Assembly: GCA_020057505.1 (NCBI GenBank)
Contig: JAGVFQ010000019.1
Location: 1 to 44,109, forward strand
DNA: 44,109 nucleotides
Origin: Patescibacteria group bacterium
Lineage (GTDB): Bacteria > Patescibacteriota > Patescibacteriia > JAGVFQ01
Direction of reading: 5' to 3'
Every line of letters starts with the position of its first letter. The first letter of the stretch is position 1. This document shows, one piece after another, positions 6,112 to 15,600 of the stretch. Below the pieces are notes generated by a model. The model saw nothing but the letters and a program-made list of their open reading frames with translations, did no database searches and had not been told where the DNA came from. The position numbers and the translations under genes are program-made.

Positions 6112-7173
6112 TCAAGCGTTTGTACAAGATGAGTACATAGGTAACACTTTTGAAAATTCCATAGGCGTTTTGTACCCTAAGGTTTCATGAGGTCGTCTAA
6201 AGTTGTATTCAATCAGCCATTCAGTCAGTCGTTGGTTGAAAATATTGGGATCAGGGTTGAAGTTGCCAAGTTCAATGAATTCCTTTTCTAAGGTTTGGTT
6301 GAATCGTTCGCAATTAGGATTATCCTTGGGTGTCCTTACTCGAGAATAGTATTGCTCGATTCCCAATCTAAGACAAGCTATCTTAAAATACTTTTCAAAT
6401 TCAGTGCCATTATCATGGCCTACCCGCGGCACTTGGCCGTCTAAAAGATAGTGGAGACGGTAAAGGAAATCCTCGCCGTTCTTTGAGCTTTTGGTTTGAT
6501 ACATTCTCGCGAAAGCCATCTTCCCGTATTTATCGATCGCCGTAAAGATATATCGCTTGAGGCCATTCCAATGGATGACAATGGTATCAAGACAAACGAT
6601 GTAGCCGGCTTGTTTTTGATGCCAAGCCAGTTTATTCAATTCTAACTCGGTGATGCGTTTTTTCTTTTGGCTCCTTTGCCTTTTCCTTTGTATTTTAGCT
6701 GTTTTTATGGGATTGAAGTAGAGCTTCCTTTTCTCGATCACTTTTTGGATTTTCCATGAGGAAATCTTCTCGCCGTATTCTCGTTCGTAGATCTTCGCCA
6801 GTTTGTTCTTGCCGTAGCGAATATATCTTTTTCTTAAAGCAACGATTCTTTGTTCTTGGGTTGGAGTGATTTCCCTTTGTCGCGTTCTTTTAGGCGCTCT
6901 GGGTCTATCTTCAAGCTTGCGGAGGCTGTAAAGATTATCCTCGTCAAATTCACGAAACCACTTGTAGAAGGTTTTTCTCGTAATGCCAAAGTGTCTTGCG
7001 GTATCTGTGGCGCTTGAGCCTTCATAGTAATGGATAATCCATTCAAGCCTTAATTGAGCTTGCTTCGTGATTTTGAGGATTTTAGCCACCCGGCGCCAAC
7101 GTTCGTGCTTATCGAGGAGCTTGATTTGGGGGACGAGATAATAGCCGATTTGTTTAATCTTATCGTTTAGCAT
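6112..7173 (-). CDS. IS481-like DDE transposase
   Basis: 353 aa; HTH domain, catalytic D (CLDTIV), D (GHDNGTEFEKYF), E (NPNCERFNQTLEKEF). Confidence 0.9.
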   Translation of the reverse strand: MLNDKIKQIGYYLVPQIKLLDKHERWRRVAKILKITKQAQLRLEWIIHYYEGSSATDTARHFGITRKTFYKWFREFDEDNLYSLRKLEDRPRAPKRTRQREITPTQEQRIVALRKRYIRYGKNKLAKIYEREYGEKISSWKIQKVIEKRKLYFNPIKTAKIQRKRQRSQKKKRITELELNKLAWHQKQAGYIVCLDTIVIHWNGLKRYIFTAIDKYGKMAFARMYQTKSSKNGEDFLYRLHYLLDGQVPRVGHDNGTEFEKYFKIACLRLGIEQYYSRVRTPKDNPNCERFNQTLEKEFIELGNFNPDPNIFNQRLTEWLIEYNFRRPHETLGYKTPMEFSKVLPMYSSCTNA

Positions 7174-7270
7174 AAAGATGAGATTAGAGGTGATAAGTAA
7201 CTGTCTATTTTGCCTTTTTTCTTTGATTTAGGCAATTTAGAAGTGTTACCTATGTATCTCATCTTATGCA
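6121..7270 (-). mobile_element. IS481-like insertion sequence
   Basis: Ends TG..AAGATGAGTACATAGGTAACACTT and inverted TGCATAAGATGAGATACATAGGTAACACTT flank a DDE transposase. Confidence 0.85.
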
Positions 7271-7324
7271 TGATTTTAACATAATTAATAAAATTTTAGC
7301 TAAAATTAGAGATAAATCCGTCGA

Positions 7325-7384
7325 GGAGTCAACGCGGAGCCCCTACTTTAGTCGGGACAATCTCCTGACTGAAGTCAGGACTCC
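7325..7384. repeat. Palindromic repeat with CCTGACTGAAGTCAGG hairpin
   Basis: GGAGTC...GACTCC arms enclosing CCTGACT-GA-AGTCAGG. Confidence 0.6.
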
Positions 7385-7396
7385 ATTGAACTAAAA

Positions 7397-7424
7397 ACTA
7401 GTCACTTATAGTGGCTAGTTTTAT
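7397..7424 (-). terminator. Intrinsic terminator downstream of ndk
   Basis: AACTAGTCACTTATAGTGGCTAGTTTT hairpin with A/T flanks. Confidence 0.7.
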
Positions 7425-7448
7425 ATATTACCAAGAAATCAAAAAACT

Positions 7449-8054
7449 TTATTCCCTCAAAGAATCCAGATTAACATCATAAATAATTTTCTCTTGCACG
7501 AGATTATACTGTAATATTTCATTTTCTTTGAACCAAATTTTGATTTCTTTCTCAGCTTCCTCAACACTGCCCGAAGCATGAATTAGATTTCTGATTGCTC
7601 GATTATCAAGATCGCTCATATCATAGGAATCAATCGTAAAATCACCGCGAATCGTGCCCACGTCAGAGGTTAAAGGCTCGGTCCCGCCGGTAATTTTTCT
7701 CACAATGCCAATCGCCTTATTCCCCTGCCAGATCATAGCGATCACCGGGCTCACAATCATATAATTTTTCAATCTTTCGATCACGGCATTGCCGCACTCT
7801 TCTGGAGTTTTGAACGGTGGTTCCTCGCCGTTTGCAATATACGATTTCATGGATTTCTCGCCGACTTTTCGTTTCCATTCCGGGTCAACGGTATAATGCC
7901 TTTCAATCATGTCTTTGTCCGGAACTAACATTTTTAAAGCGATCATTTTCAAACCGGTCCGCTCGTAGCGATTGATAATTTCACCGATCAGGCCGCGCTG
8001 AACGCCGTCCGGTTTGATTAAGACTAAGGTTCTTTCTTCTTTGGGATGAGCCAT
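7449..8054 (-). CDS. ndk: Nucleoside diphosphate kinase (extended form)
   Basis: 201 aa; TLVLIKPDGVQRGLIGEII, NLIHASGSVEEAEKEI; insertion between core segments. Confidence 0.93.
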   Translation of the reverse strand: MAHPKEERTLVLIKPDGVQRGLIGEIINRYERTGLKMIALKMLVPDKDMIERHYTVDPEWKRKVGEKSMKSYIANGEEPPFKTPEECGNAVIERLKNYMIVSPVIAMIWQGNKAIGIVRKITGGTEPLTSDVGTIRGDFTIDSYDMSDLDNRAIRNLIHASGSVEEAEKEIKIWFKENEILQYNLVQEKIIYDVNLDSLRE

Positions 8055-8145
8055 ATTAGTTTGTGATGCGAATTAAGAATTTATTAAATAATTATAGATG
8101 AAAAAACAAGAAAAAGCAAATCTTTTAATTCCCTCTTAGCAAAGG

Positions 8146-8241
8146 GAATTCATAATCTCACCCCCAGCCCCCTCCTTCGTAAGGAGAGGGGGTCTCGTTC
8201 CCCTCCTTTATAAGGAGGGGCCAGGGGAGGTGGGAGAATTC
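8146..8241. repeat. C-rich double-hairpin palindromic repeat
   Basis: GAATTC...CTCACCCCCAGCCCCCTCCTTCGTAAGGAGAGGGGG...CCCCTCCTTTATAAGGAGGGG...GGTGGGAGAATTC. Confidence 0.75.
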
Positions 8242-8261
8242 TCGCTCCCTCTCTTAAATCA

Positions 8262-8351
8262 CCGCTAGCCATAAATGGACTAGGCTGGTTTATCGAAACC
8301 CTTTTAAAAGGGTTTTCGTGCTATAGACCGGCCGTTCACGGCTGGGCTATT
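8262..8351. repeat. Compound palindrome
   Basis: CGAAACCCTTTTAAAAGGGTTTTCG flanked by imperfect GCTAGCC... / ...GGCTGGGCTA arms. Confidence 0.55.
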
Positions 8352-8459
8352 AAATTGCTATAATAAATTTCCACAAAAATTAGGAAATGCAAATCTTAAC
8401 CTTGCAAAACCCCCTCTTAATCTCCCCCTTGGCGAGGAGGAAAACTAAAAAACCACCAC

Positions 8460-9359
8460 TTATTCCCCCACCTCCACCTTAAATCCATCGCTAAAAACTT
8501 TCACTTCGCCGTCGATATCAGTGCGATAGATATGCGCGCCTTTGTCTTGGATTCTTTTCACTATCCGATAATCCGGCAGATTAAATTGATTGTCCTTGCC
8601 GGCTTCGATGACCGCGATCCAAGGCATAACGGCCTTGATAAAATCTACCGTGGATGAACTATCGCTGCCATGATGCGCTACTTTCAGAACATCAGCCTTT
8701 AAATCAACATTTTGTTTTAACAGCTCTTGCTCCACTTCTTCCTCAATATCGCCGGTGAAAAGAAAAGAAGTTTTATTATAAACCAATTTGGCAACAATTG
8801 AGGTATTATTGAGTTTTTTGCCCAAGGCCATGGGCGCGTTACCGTTCGCGACATTTTGATTAACTAAATCACTAAGCGGATACAAAATTTTCAAATTAAG
8901 ATTATCGCCCAAATTGATTTCCAGCGGACCGGTGATAGCCTCAAAGGGAATATTCTTTTTTTGAATTTCTTCAAGCCAAGCGATATATTCTGACGTATTA
9001 TAAGAAACTCCGGTAGCTAAAATCTTTTTCACGTTATATCGCTTCAGAACCTCAACTAAACCGGTCACGTGATCCGCGTGGGGATGGGTAAGAATCATTA
9101 GATCAATATCCCGATCAAAAAAAGACAAATTGCCGCCGATTTCTTTTACCACTTTATTATCCGGACCGCCATCAATTAAAATTTTCTGGCCATAAGGCGT
9201 CTTGATTAATGTCGCATCGCCTTGGCCAACGTCCAAAAAATCAACTTCCAATTTGCCATTTGCCGAACTTGGCCAAAGCAAAACTCCAAGCAATATCAAA
9301 ACCGCGGTCAAAAGTCCGGCAACAATAATGGTTAATTTTTTATTGATTAAATTATTCAT
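8460..9359 (-). CDS. MBL-fold hydrolase, ComEC C-terminal domain type
   Basis: LEVDFLDVGQGDATLIKTPYGQKILIDGGPD...LTHPHADHVTGL...HHGSDSS. Confidence 0.9.
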   Translation of the reverse strand: MNNLINKKLTIIVAGLLTAVLILLGVLLWPSSANGKLEVDFLDVGQGDATLIKTPYGQKILIDGGPDNKVVKEIGGNLSFFDRDIDLMILTHPHADHVTGLVEVLKRYNVKKILATGVSYNTSEYIAWLEEIQKKNIPFEAITGPLEINLGDNLNLKILYPLSDLVNQNVANGNAPMALGKKLNNTSIVAKLVYNKTSFLFTGDIEEEVEQELLKQNVDLKADVLKVAHHGSDSSSTVDFIKAVMPWIAVIEAGKDNQFNLPDYRIVKRIQDKGAHIYRTDIDGEVKVFSDGFKVEVGE

Positions 9360-9366
9360 AGAAATC

Positions 9367-9419
9367 TAATTCGTGTATTCGCATTAATTCGTTTTTAATT
9401 CGTGTTTATTCGTGTGTTC
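9367..9419. repeat. TTCGTGT-type repeat overlapping the comEC 3' end
   Basis: attcgtgtattcgcattaattcgtttttaattcgtgtttattcgtgtg. Confidence 0.7.
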
Positions 9420-10880
9420 CCTCCAAATCCACAAACTAATCAAAATATAACCGATTAACATTGTCCACCAAGGCAAACCTTTAATTTCGATTGAAGACCA
9501 AGGCAAATTGCCAAAAAATCTAACAATCAAAATTATATAAGACAAGGCCAGCCAGACAAACCACCCCATGACCCAACCCAAAGGCCACAAGATCATTCCC
9601 ACGGCCGCAACCGCAAACCCAAGAGCCATAGCCCAGGGAATTACCGGCAATACTAGAATATTCACTAAGGGCGCCACAATCGACAAACGGCCGAATTGAT
9701 AGAGAATCAACGGCGTCGTAAAAATTATAGCCGAAACGGTAGTGAGTAGCGAATTTTTCAGACCATGAAATTCCGGCCAGTTACTAAAATATTTCTCGAG
9801 AATCGGCGAGAGATAAACCAAACCCATGGTCGCGAGAAATGATAATTGAAAACCCGCGTCAAAAGCCAAAATTTTTGGATTAACTAATAACATCAGAACC
9901 GCGGCCAAAATGAGCGCGTTCGTAATGCGGCTGACCCGGCCGATTTGACTCACGAGTAAAACCAAAACTCCCATCACGGCGGCGCGCACCACGGAAGCCG
10001 ATGCACCGGTAATTATAACAAAAAATAATATTCCAGCAACTATGAACCAAAAAGATTTTTTTCTCGATATGCCTATGCCTTTGGCCATACTAAGGAGTAT
10101 GGCCGCAATAATCGTGATATTATAGCCGGAAATGGCGATAATATGGGTCGTGCCGGTGCGATTGAACGCTTGAATCAAATCATCGGCGATGGATCTTTTG
10201 GCGCCCACGAGGAGGCCGGCCAAAAAAGATGCTTGTGGTTCGGGCAAAATTTTATTTATTGTTCCGATAAAATAATTTTTTAATACTAATAAATTTTTAA
10301 CCAACCAATTGCCTTGATTTTCTCCAATCAATTTAATTTGAGGATTAAAACACAAAGAATAAATATTATAACGTGAAAGATATTGGTCATAATCAAAATC
10401 TTCAATTTTTTCTGGTTGGACCAGCCGACAACTTATTTCAAGCTCATCTCCATATTGATATTCGGGATATAAACTGGTTTTCACCAAAACTTGACCGCTT
10501 ATTTTTTTGCTTCCACCGGCAGAAATCAAAAGATTACTTGCGACAATCAATTTGGTATAACTATCTCTTACGTCCGGCTCCGCCACAACGGTACCGATAA
10601 ATTTTTGTTCGGTATTATTATAAAAAGCGATAAAATTTTCGTTGATATTGGGCAAACTGAAATTATAGCGAATTATGGCTAAACAAATAATTATTCCGCC
10701 GAAACCTAATAGCCTAAAAAGCGTCTTTCGCCAGCCAAAAATTAAAATTATAACAGCAACAATCAAAATAATATAGACTGTAAAAAAAGACAGAGAAAAA
10801 TAAGAGCGCAAACCTACGCCAAGAATAAAAAATAAGCAGGAAAATAGAAAAATTTTTGATCTAGTTAATTTATATTCCAT
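9384..10880 (-). CDS. comEC: ComEC/Rec2-type competence membrane protein (channel domain)
   Basis: 498 aa; DUF4131-like N-terminus, FLAGLLVGAKRSIADDLIQAFNRTGTTHIIAISGYNI, multi-TM. Confidence 0.92.
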   Translation of the reverse strand: MEYKLTRSKIFLFSCLFFILGVGLRSYFSLSFFTVYIILIVAVIILIFGWRKTLFRLLGFGGIIICLAIIRYNFSLPNINENFIAFYNNTEQKFIGTVVAEPDVRDSYTKLIVASNLLISAGGSKKISGQVLVKTSLYPEYQYGDELEISCRLVQPEKIEDFDYDQYLSRYNIYSLCFNPQIKLIGENQGNWLVKNLLVLKNYFIGTINKILPEPQASFLAGLLVGAKRSIADDLIQAFNRTGTTHIIAISGYNITIIAAILLSMAKGIGISRKKSFWFIVAGILFFVIITGASASVVRAAVMGVLVLLVSQIGRVSRITNALILAAVLMLLVNPKILAFDAGFQLSFLATMGLVYLSPILEKYFSNWPEFHGLKNSLLTTVSAIIFTTPLILYQFGRLSIVAPLVNILVLPVIPWAMALGFAVAAVGMILWPLGWVMGWFVWLALSYIILIVRFFGNLPWSSIEIKGLPWWTMLIGYILISLWIWREHTNKHELKTN

Positions 10881-10901
10881 GCCTATATTTTAACATAAAA
10901 A

Positions 10902-10928
10902 AACAGGAGCGGATAAACCGCTCCTGTA
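10902..10928 (-). terminator. Intrinsic terminator
   Basis: ACAGGAGCGG-ATAAA-CCGCTCCTGT with T/A tracts, downstream of 10947-12035. Confidence 0.8.
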
Positions 10929-10946
10929 AATTTTAGATTATATATT

Positions 10947-12035
10947 TTATTGTAATATATAGCCCCAAGCCCTTACTGTTGACCAGCCCAAAGGAGTAGT
11001 AGGATTGACACCAAATGCCGCCTTGAACTTCAAAATACCTACTCTTTCCTTAGCCAAATCCCTAGTAAAGCGAATACGATACATCATAGTATTCCAAGCC
11101 AAATCTTCATCAGCGTCTTTGAAATTTGGAGCATGACCAACTAAAGTTTTGAAAGTAGTAAGAACTTTACCGACCTGAGCTTGCTCTTTCACTAAATTAC
11201 GATTTACCACCTTCAAACCTGTAGCCATTCTCTCAATATCGCTCCAAATAAAATCGGATCGGCCGACAGTTTCAAAATAATCTCTCGCTAAAGCGCGGCG
11301 TTCGCCAGCTCCTAATTTGACAGTAGCGCTGGAAATGCCATAAGTAACAAAATTTGTTATAGCTGTTACCTGAGCTTCTGTTAAACTGACTTTAAAGGCA
11401 ATAGCATCAGATCTAACAAGCGGCATATATTTTGCTTCTTCGGATTGATTGCGCACTAAAGATAAACCAGAAAGAAGTTCGTCAAGCTTTGTTGGGTCTT
11501 GTATAAGAACTGCAACTGGAGCAGCTGCTGGCGTTGTGGTCGTGGTTGTCTCTGGAGCGGCTGTCGGTGTCGTAGTTGTGGTCGTTGTTGGCGCTGGTGC
11601 CGGAGTCGCGCCGCCTCCGCCCCCCGCAGTACCGCTTGTCGAACCTGGAGTCGCCAAAGTAATTGAATCGCCAAGTATTGGCGTCTGATCAAATGTTGCG
11701 TTTCGGAACATTACATAAACATTTTTAGCGCCATCACCTGAAGTCAATGTCCATGTTTTGCTTGTGGCGTATGCTTCCCAACTGCACGCGGCAAAACTAG
11801 AATCATTACATAAAACCATCTGCGTCGCGCCAGTGGCGGCTAAGGTTAAGCTAACGGACGTAGAAGAAGTTGTTGCATCGTCATTATTAATAACAATGGA
11901 GGCATTAGATGGCGGCGTAGATGAAACATAACCGAACGCGGTTTTAAATAAAAATCCGCCTACCGGAGTCAAGGCCAATAAAAATGCGAAAATGAAAATT
12001 AGACCTTTGACCAATGAAACGCTGTGCTTTTTCAT
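10947..12035 (-). CDS. Predicted exported surface protein with Thr/Pro/Ala-rich linker
   Basis: N-terminal signal/TM, Ig/FN3-like segment, ATPAPAPTTTTTTTPTAAPETTTTTTPAAAP linker, helical C-terminus. Confidence 0.75.
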   Translation of the reverse strand: MKKHSVSLVKGLIFIFAFLLALTPVGGFLFKTAFGYVSSTPPSNASIVINNDDATTSSTSVSLTLAATGATQMVLCNDSSFAACSWEAYATSKTWTLTSGDGAKNVYVMFRNATFDQTPILGDSITLATPGSTSGTAGGGGGATPAPAPTTTTTTTPTAAPETTTTTTPAAAPVAVLIQDPTKLDELLSGLSLVRNQSEEAKYMPLVRSDAIAFKVSLTEAQVTAITNFVTYGISSATVKLGAGERRALARDYFETVGRSDFIWSDIERMATGLKVVNRNLVKEQAQVGKVLTTFKTLVGHAPNFKDADEDLAWNTMMYRIRFTRDLAKERVGILKFKAAFGVNPTTPLGWSTVRAWGYILQ

Positions 12036-12149
12036 AGAGTTTGTTCTTAAAAAAATATTAAAAGTTAGCTAAAATTTTCATCTATTGTGGATTAAAAGAA
12101 TAGTTATCCACAACCCATGTACTTAAATTATACCATAAATAGAAAAAAA

Positions 12150-13808
12150 TTACCATACCAAATTCAAATAAAGCCTTAACCTATCCTTATTATAAATCAT
12201 TTTCAAATCTTCTTGTTTCTCTAAAAATTTATAATCCTCATAGTCCACCTCTTCCGCTAAAATAATATATTTAATACCATAAGGTTTAATCAGCCTTCCC
12301 AAATCGCTTATCTGATTACGCTTGGTTAAAATCTGCTCTTGAATAAATACGGAAGAAGGATCAATAATCAAGGAACCAACGCCTGAAACTTCTATGTCAT
12401 TGCTCACGATAATAAGTTTGTCAAAAAAACAATTGGTAGGGCATTGCGCTGGATTAGTAATTAATTTATTTTTAACAAAATTAAACGACATATAGGAGTG
12501 CCAAGGGAAAAATAAAGTCTTAAAATCATCTTTATCCCGATTTAAAATTTCATTTATTTCATTCCAGCTTGCCGGATATTCGACGGAAAAAAATTGCCCC
12601 TTCAGTCCGCTAAAGAGAATAAACGAATTGAATAACGGCAAGGCTAAAAATATTATAACAATAAGATTGACGTAAAATGACTTTTTTATTTTCAACAGAA
12701 AATAATCAAGTGCCCAGGCTCCAAAAAAAGCGTAAGCCAAAGCCAAGAAACTCACAAATTTTTGAGGGTCGCGAAAAATTCTGAAAAATATATTCTGGAA
12801 AAACGGATGAAGAAACTTGAAATTCGTCGATATGGAAATAAAAAAAGACAAAATACAAAGCGCGACTAATGCAATGCCCAGATCCCGATTTTCTCTTTTT
12901 TTAAAATAAACCGCAGTTCCAATAACAGCAACGGCAAAAATAATCATGGATATTTCAAACCAAAACGGCTGGATTGCTTTTAGATCCATATAGCTGCCTC
13001 TGCCTTCGCCCCAAAATCCATACAAAGCCGCAATATTCAATGCCAGACCGAACTTCGGATCGGCCTGGCTCTTGAAAATTTCCAAATCGCCATCGCCGAT
13101 AATCGAATTCGCCTGATTAAAATAAGTATTTTTTTGTAAAAAAAACGGCGCCAACCAAAAAGAATTGACCAGAAGCGCGATAAAAATTATCAACAAAAAA
13201 AATTTGGCCAAATAAAAATTCGCTTTGGGATTTTTTATTATAACTGCCAAAAAATAAATCAGAAGAAACAGCCCGAAGAAAAAAATGGTATGAAAATTAA
13301 CGAGAGCTAATAATCCAAGCCAAAGTCCAACTTTTAAAGATTGTTTAAAATTTGGCGAAGAAAAAAATATTATCGCCGTTTTCATCGCCCAAGGGAAAAG
13401 CGCGTAGCCCAAAAGTAAGAAAATCTGGCCATTAACCAACCGTTCATAAAAGAACGGATTAAAAATATAAAAAATCCCAGCAAAATATTTCGGCCATTCG
13501 CTTTTAGTCTGAACCAGCTTATACATGCCGACTCCACTTAAAATAACAATACTGAATAACAATAATTTCTCTATTACCGAAGAGGGCAATATAATATTTA
13601 ACAAAGAAAAAAATGACCTTATCACGAAGTCATTCGCAAACCAAGCCGGCATCTTTAAATTGGGCGCAAAAACCAAATCAAGAGCGAACACAAAACCGGG
13701 TTTTAGAATCGGAGAAAAAATAAGCAAGGCGAGGGCAAAAAATTCCAAATAAACTTTTCTATCATCTTTTAAAAGCCAGCCTGATATACTCTTAAGAATT
13801 TTTTTCAT
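12150..13808 (-). CDS. Multi-pass membrane protein, GT-C-like
   Basis: 552 aa, many TM segments, glycan-cluster context. Confidence 0.6.
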   Translation of the reverse strand: MKKILKSISGWLLKDDRKVYLEFFALALLIFSPILKPGFVFALDLVFAPNLKMPAWFANDFVIRSFFSLLNIILPSSVIEKLLLFSIVILSGVGMYKLVQTKSEWPKYFAGIFYIFNPFFYERLVNGQIFLLLGYALFPWAMKTAIIFFSSPNFKQSLKVGLWLGLLALVNFHTIFFFGLFLLIYFLAVIIKNPKANFYLAKFFLLIIFIALLVNSFWLAPFFLQKNTYFNQANSIIGDGDLEIFKSQADPKFGLALNIAALYGFWGEGRGSYMDLKAIQPFWFEISMIIFAVAVIGTAVYFKKRENRDLGIALVALCILSFFISISTNFKFLHPFFQNIFFRIFRDPQKFVSFLALAYAFFGAWALDYFLLKIKKSFYVNLIVIIFLALPLFNSFILFSGLKGQFFSVEYPASWNEINEILNRDKDDFKTLFFPWHSYMSFNFVKNKLITNPAQCPTNCFFDKLIIVSNDIEVSGVGSLIIDPSSVFIQEQILTKRNQISDLGRLIKPYGIKYIILAEEVDYEDYKFLEKQEDLKMIYNKDRLRLYLNLVW

Positions 13809-14190
13809 AGCGCTGATTCCTTATTTTCCAAAAATTGACTAGTTTTTCCCTCATATAAGCGATTAGCTGCAGGAAAACAGCCATAAACAAAAAATAATAA
13901 GCATAGTCGGAAAACCTCTGCACGGCGAGGGGCTGCTTGAAAATCGAATAAAAAGGCGCAAGAAAAAGGAAAAGCAAACCGTAAAAAATCAAAATTCTGT
14001 TATCCAAGTTCAAAATTAAGAACAAAAAAAACAAACTCCAGAAAAAAGCCGCTTGGTAGGTCCAAACATTATTGAACAAAACGTAGATCAAAATTACTAA
14101 AGCCACGAGGACGGGACGTCTTCTAATCTTCTCGGCTAATAGAAAAAAAACTTGTTTTAATTTACTGAAGATTTGTTGAATTTTTTGCAT
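13792..14190 (-). CDS. Small membrane protein
   Basis: 132 aa with TM segments; overlaps next gene by 17 nt; local similarity to 18537-19139 (YQAAFFWSLFFL vs FKAAFFVTLFLI). Confidence 0.65.
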   Translation of the reverse strand: MQKIQQIFSKLKQVFFLLAEKIRRRPVLVALVILIYVLFNNVWTYQAAFFWSLFFLFLILNLDNRILIFYGLLFLFLAPFYSIFKQPLAVQRFSDYAYYFLFMAVFLQLIAYMREKLVNFWKIRNQRYEKNS

Positions 14191-14251
14191 GAAAGCAGCT
14201 GAATATATAAGCTTTTAAGAACGCAAAAGACTAGCCTCTTGCGCGATGGAA

Positions 14252-15469
14252 TTATTTGCTCTCATAATTGAATTCATCGAATAAGCCATAGCCCTTGTCC
14301 CATATCACGGCTCCAATGCCGCCTTTCAGATATTCGTCGTCTTTGAAATTGTAAAGAGGCTCGTATTTTTTGCCATCAAGAGACAAAAATAGCGTAATAT
14401 CATCTTTATTGGCATCAACCTTTAACCAATAAAATTTATCATTTTTAAATGTGTTATTGGCGATTTCTCCTTTAGCTATATCAATCCAGTTCGCTTTTTC
14501 TTGGCTCATTTTTTTTAATTGCCAGCTATTAGTATCCTTGCCGTCAAGCAAAAAGTAATAGCCTGCTCCGGTTTTAAAATCACCGCGGAAAAATAATCCC
14601 ATCCTGCTTACGGTTTGAGGCGATAATTTAAGACTATAAGTAAAATCTTTAACACCAGGCAGACTGGACAGCGTTACGATATCATTGGCAGTTAAAGATC
14701 GGAGCATTAGATGAGTTTGATCATTCCTTTTATCCAAGCTTAATTGCTCGGATTTAACAGTATTCCAGTCATTCAAAAAACTGGAATCATTCTCAATAAT
14801 TAGCTGATCAATATTAACCAAAGCAACATTATTAGGTCGAGAAATTATTTTAAAACCAAGCCGGCTCACTGCGGATAAATTAAACGCGGAATTATCGCCT
14901 TGACGCGAAAATTGTTCAACCGGTATTCTGAGAAAATTCCACTCTTTCTGCGTATTTGTTACGTCATAGTAATAAAAATCATCCGCGTTTTTCCCGCTCA
15001 ATCTGATCTGAAAATTTTCCAGGGCAGATAAGTCGCTTATTTTTAAGTAAAAATCAATAAATTTAACCTTGGCAAAATCAATTTTATCATTAAAATCATA
15101 AAAAGCCAGGGAGGTATCATGCGCCCGACTAATAATGCCGAGACTGGTCGCCCCTTCATAATTAGTACCGCGATCCCAAAAACCGCTGCCCTGCCAATTT
15201 TCACCCGGTTCCATGAAAAACCTTGCGGCCACCCCATTTTTGCGGCTTTTGCTGTAATCAATTTGCACCTTATTGCCGCCGAACAAAATACTGGTTAAAA
15301 TATTTTTTTTATTTAACTCCGTAAAAACTTCTTCTCCATTAACATTCTTGTTTTTCTTGCCGTCTTCCGTTTTAACAATAAAAAAATAGATACCGACGAC
15401 CAACCCGCCGATTAATATGCCGCCGATTAGAAGAATAAAATTTTTACTCGAAAATAGTTTACCGAACAT
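14252..15469 (-). CDS. Membrane-anchored protein with carbohydrate-binding/LamG-like regions
   Basis: 405 aa, N-terminal TM, beta-rich repeats. Confidence 0.6.
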   Translation of the reverse strand: MFGKLFSSKNFILLIGGILIGGLVVGIYFFIVKTEDGKKNKNVNGEEVFTELNKKNILTSILFGGNKVQIDYSKSRKNGVAARFFMEPGENWQGSGFWDRGTNYEGATSLGIISRAHDTSLAFYDFNDKIDFAKVKFIDFYLKISDLSALENFQIRLSGKNADDFYYYDVTNTQKEWNFLRIPVEQFSRQGDNSAFNLSAVSRLGFKIISRPNNVALVNIDQLIIENDSSFLNDWNTVKSEQLSLDKRNDQTHLMLRSLTANDIVTLSSLPGVKDFTYSLKLSPQTVSRMGLFFRGDFKTGAGYYFLLDGKDTNSWQLKKMSQEKANWIDIAKGEIANNTFKNDKFYWLKVDANKDDITLFLSLDGKKYEPLYNFKDDEYLKGGIGAVIWDKGYGLFDEFNYESK

Positions 15470-15600
15470 AATTTTTATTAATTTATTAGTTTAATTTAAT
15501 ATAAATAATCCTTACATATTAGTATAACAAAATACATTTCTATAGACAAATCAAAACTTCTTATCTAAAATAAATCATTGACTTACAGACTTAATAACAA

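Noticed and set aside
11449-11692. ORFs 11449-11688 (+, Val/Gly-rich) and 11456-11692 (-, Arg/Gln-rich)
   Set aside because: Alternative frames of the repetitive Thr/Pro linker of the 10947-12035 gene.
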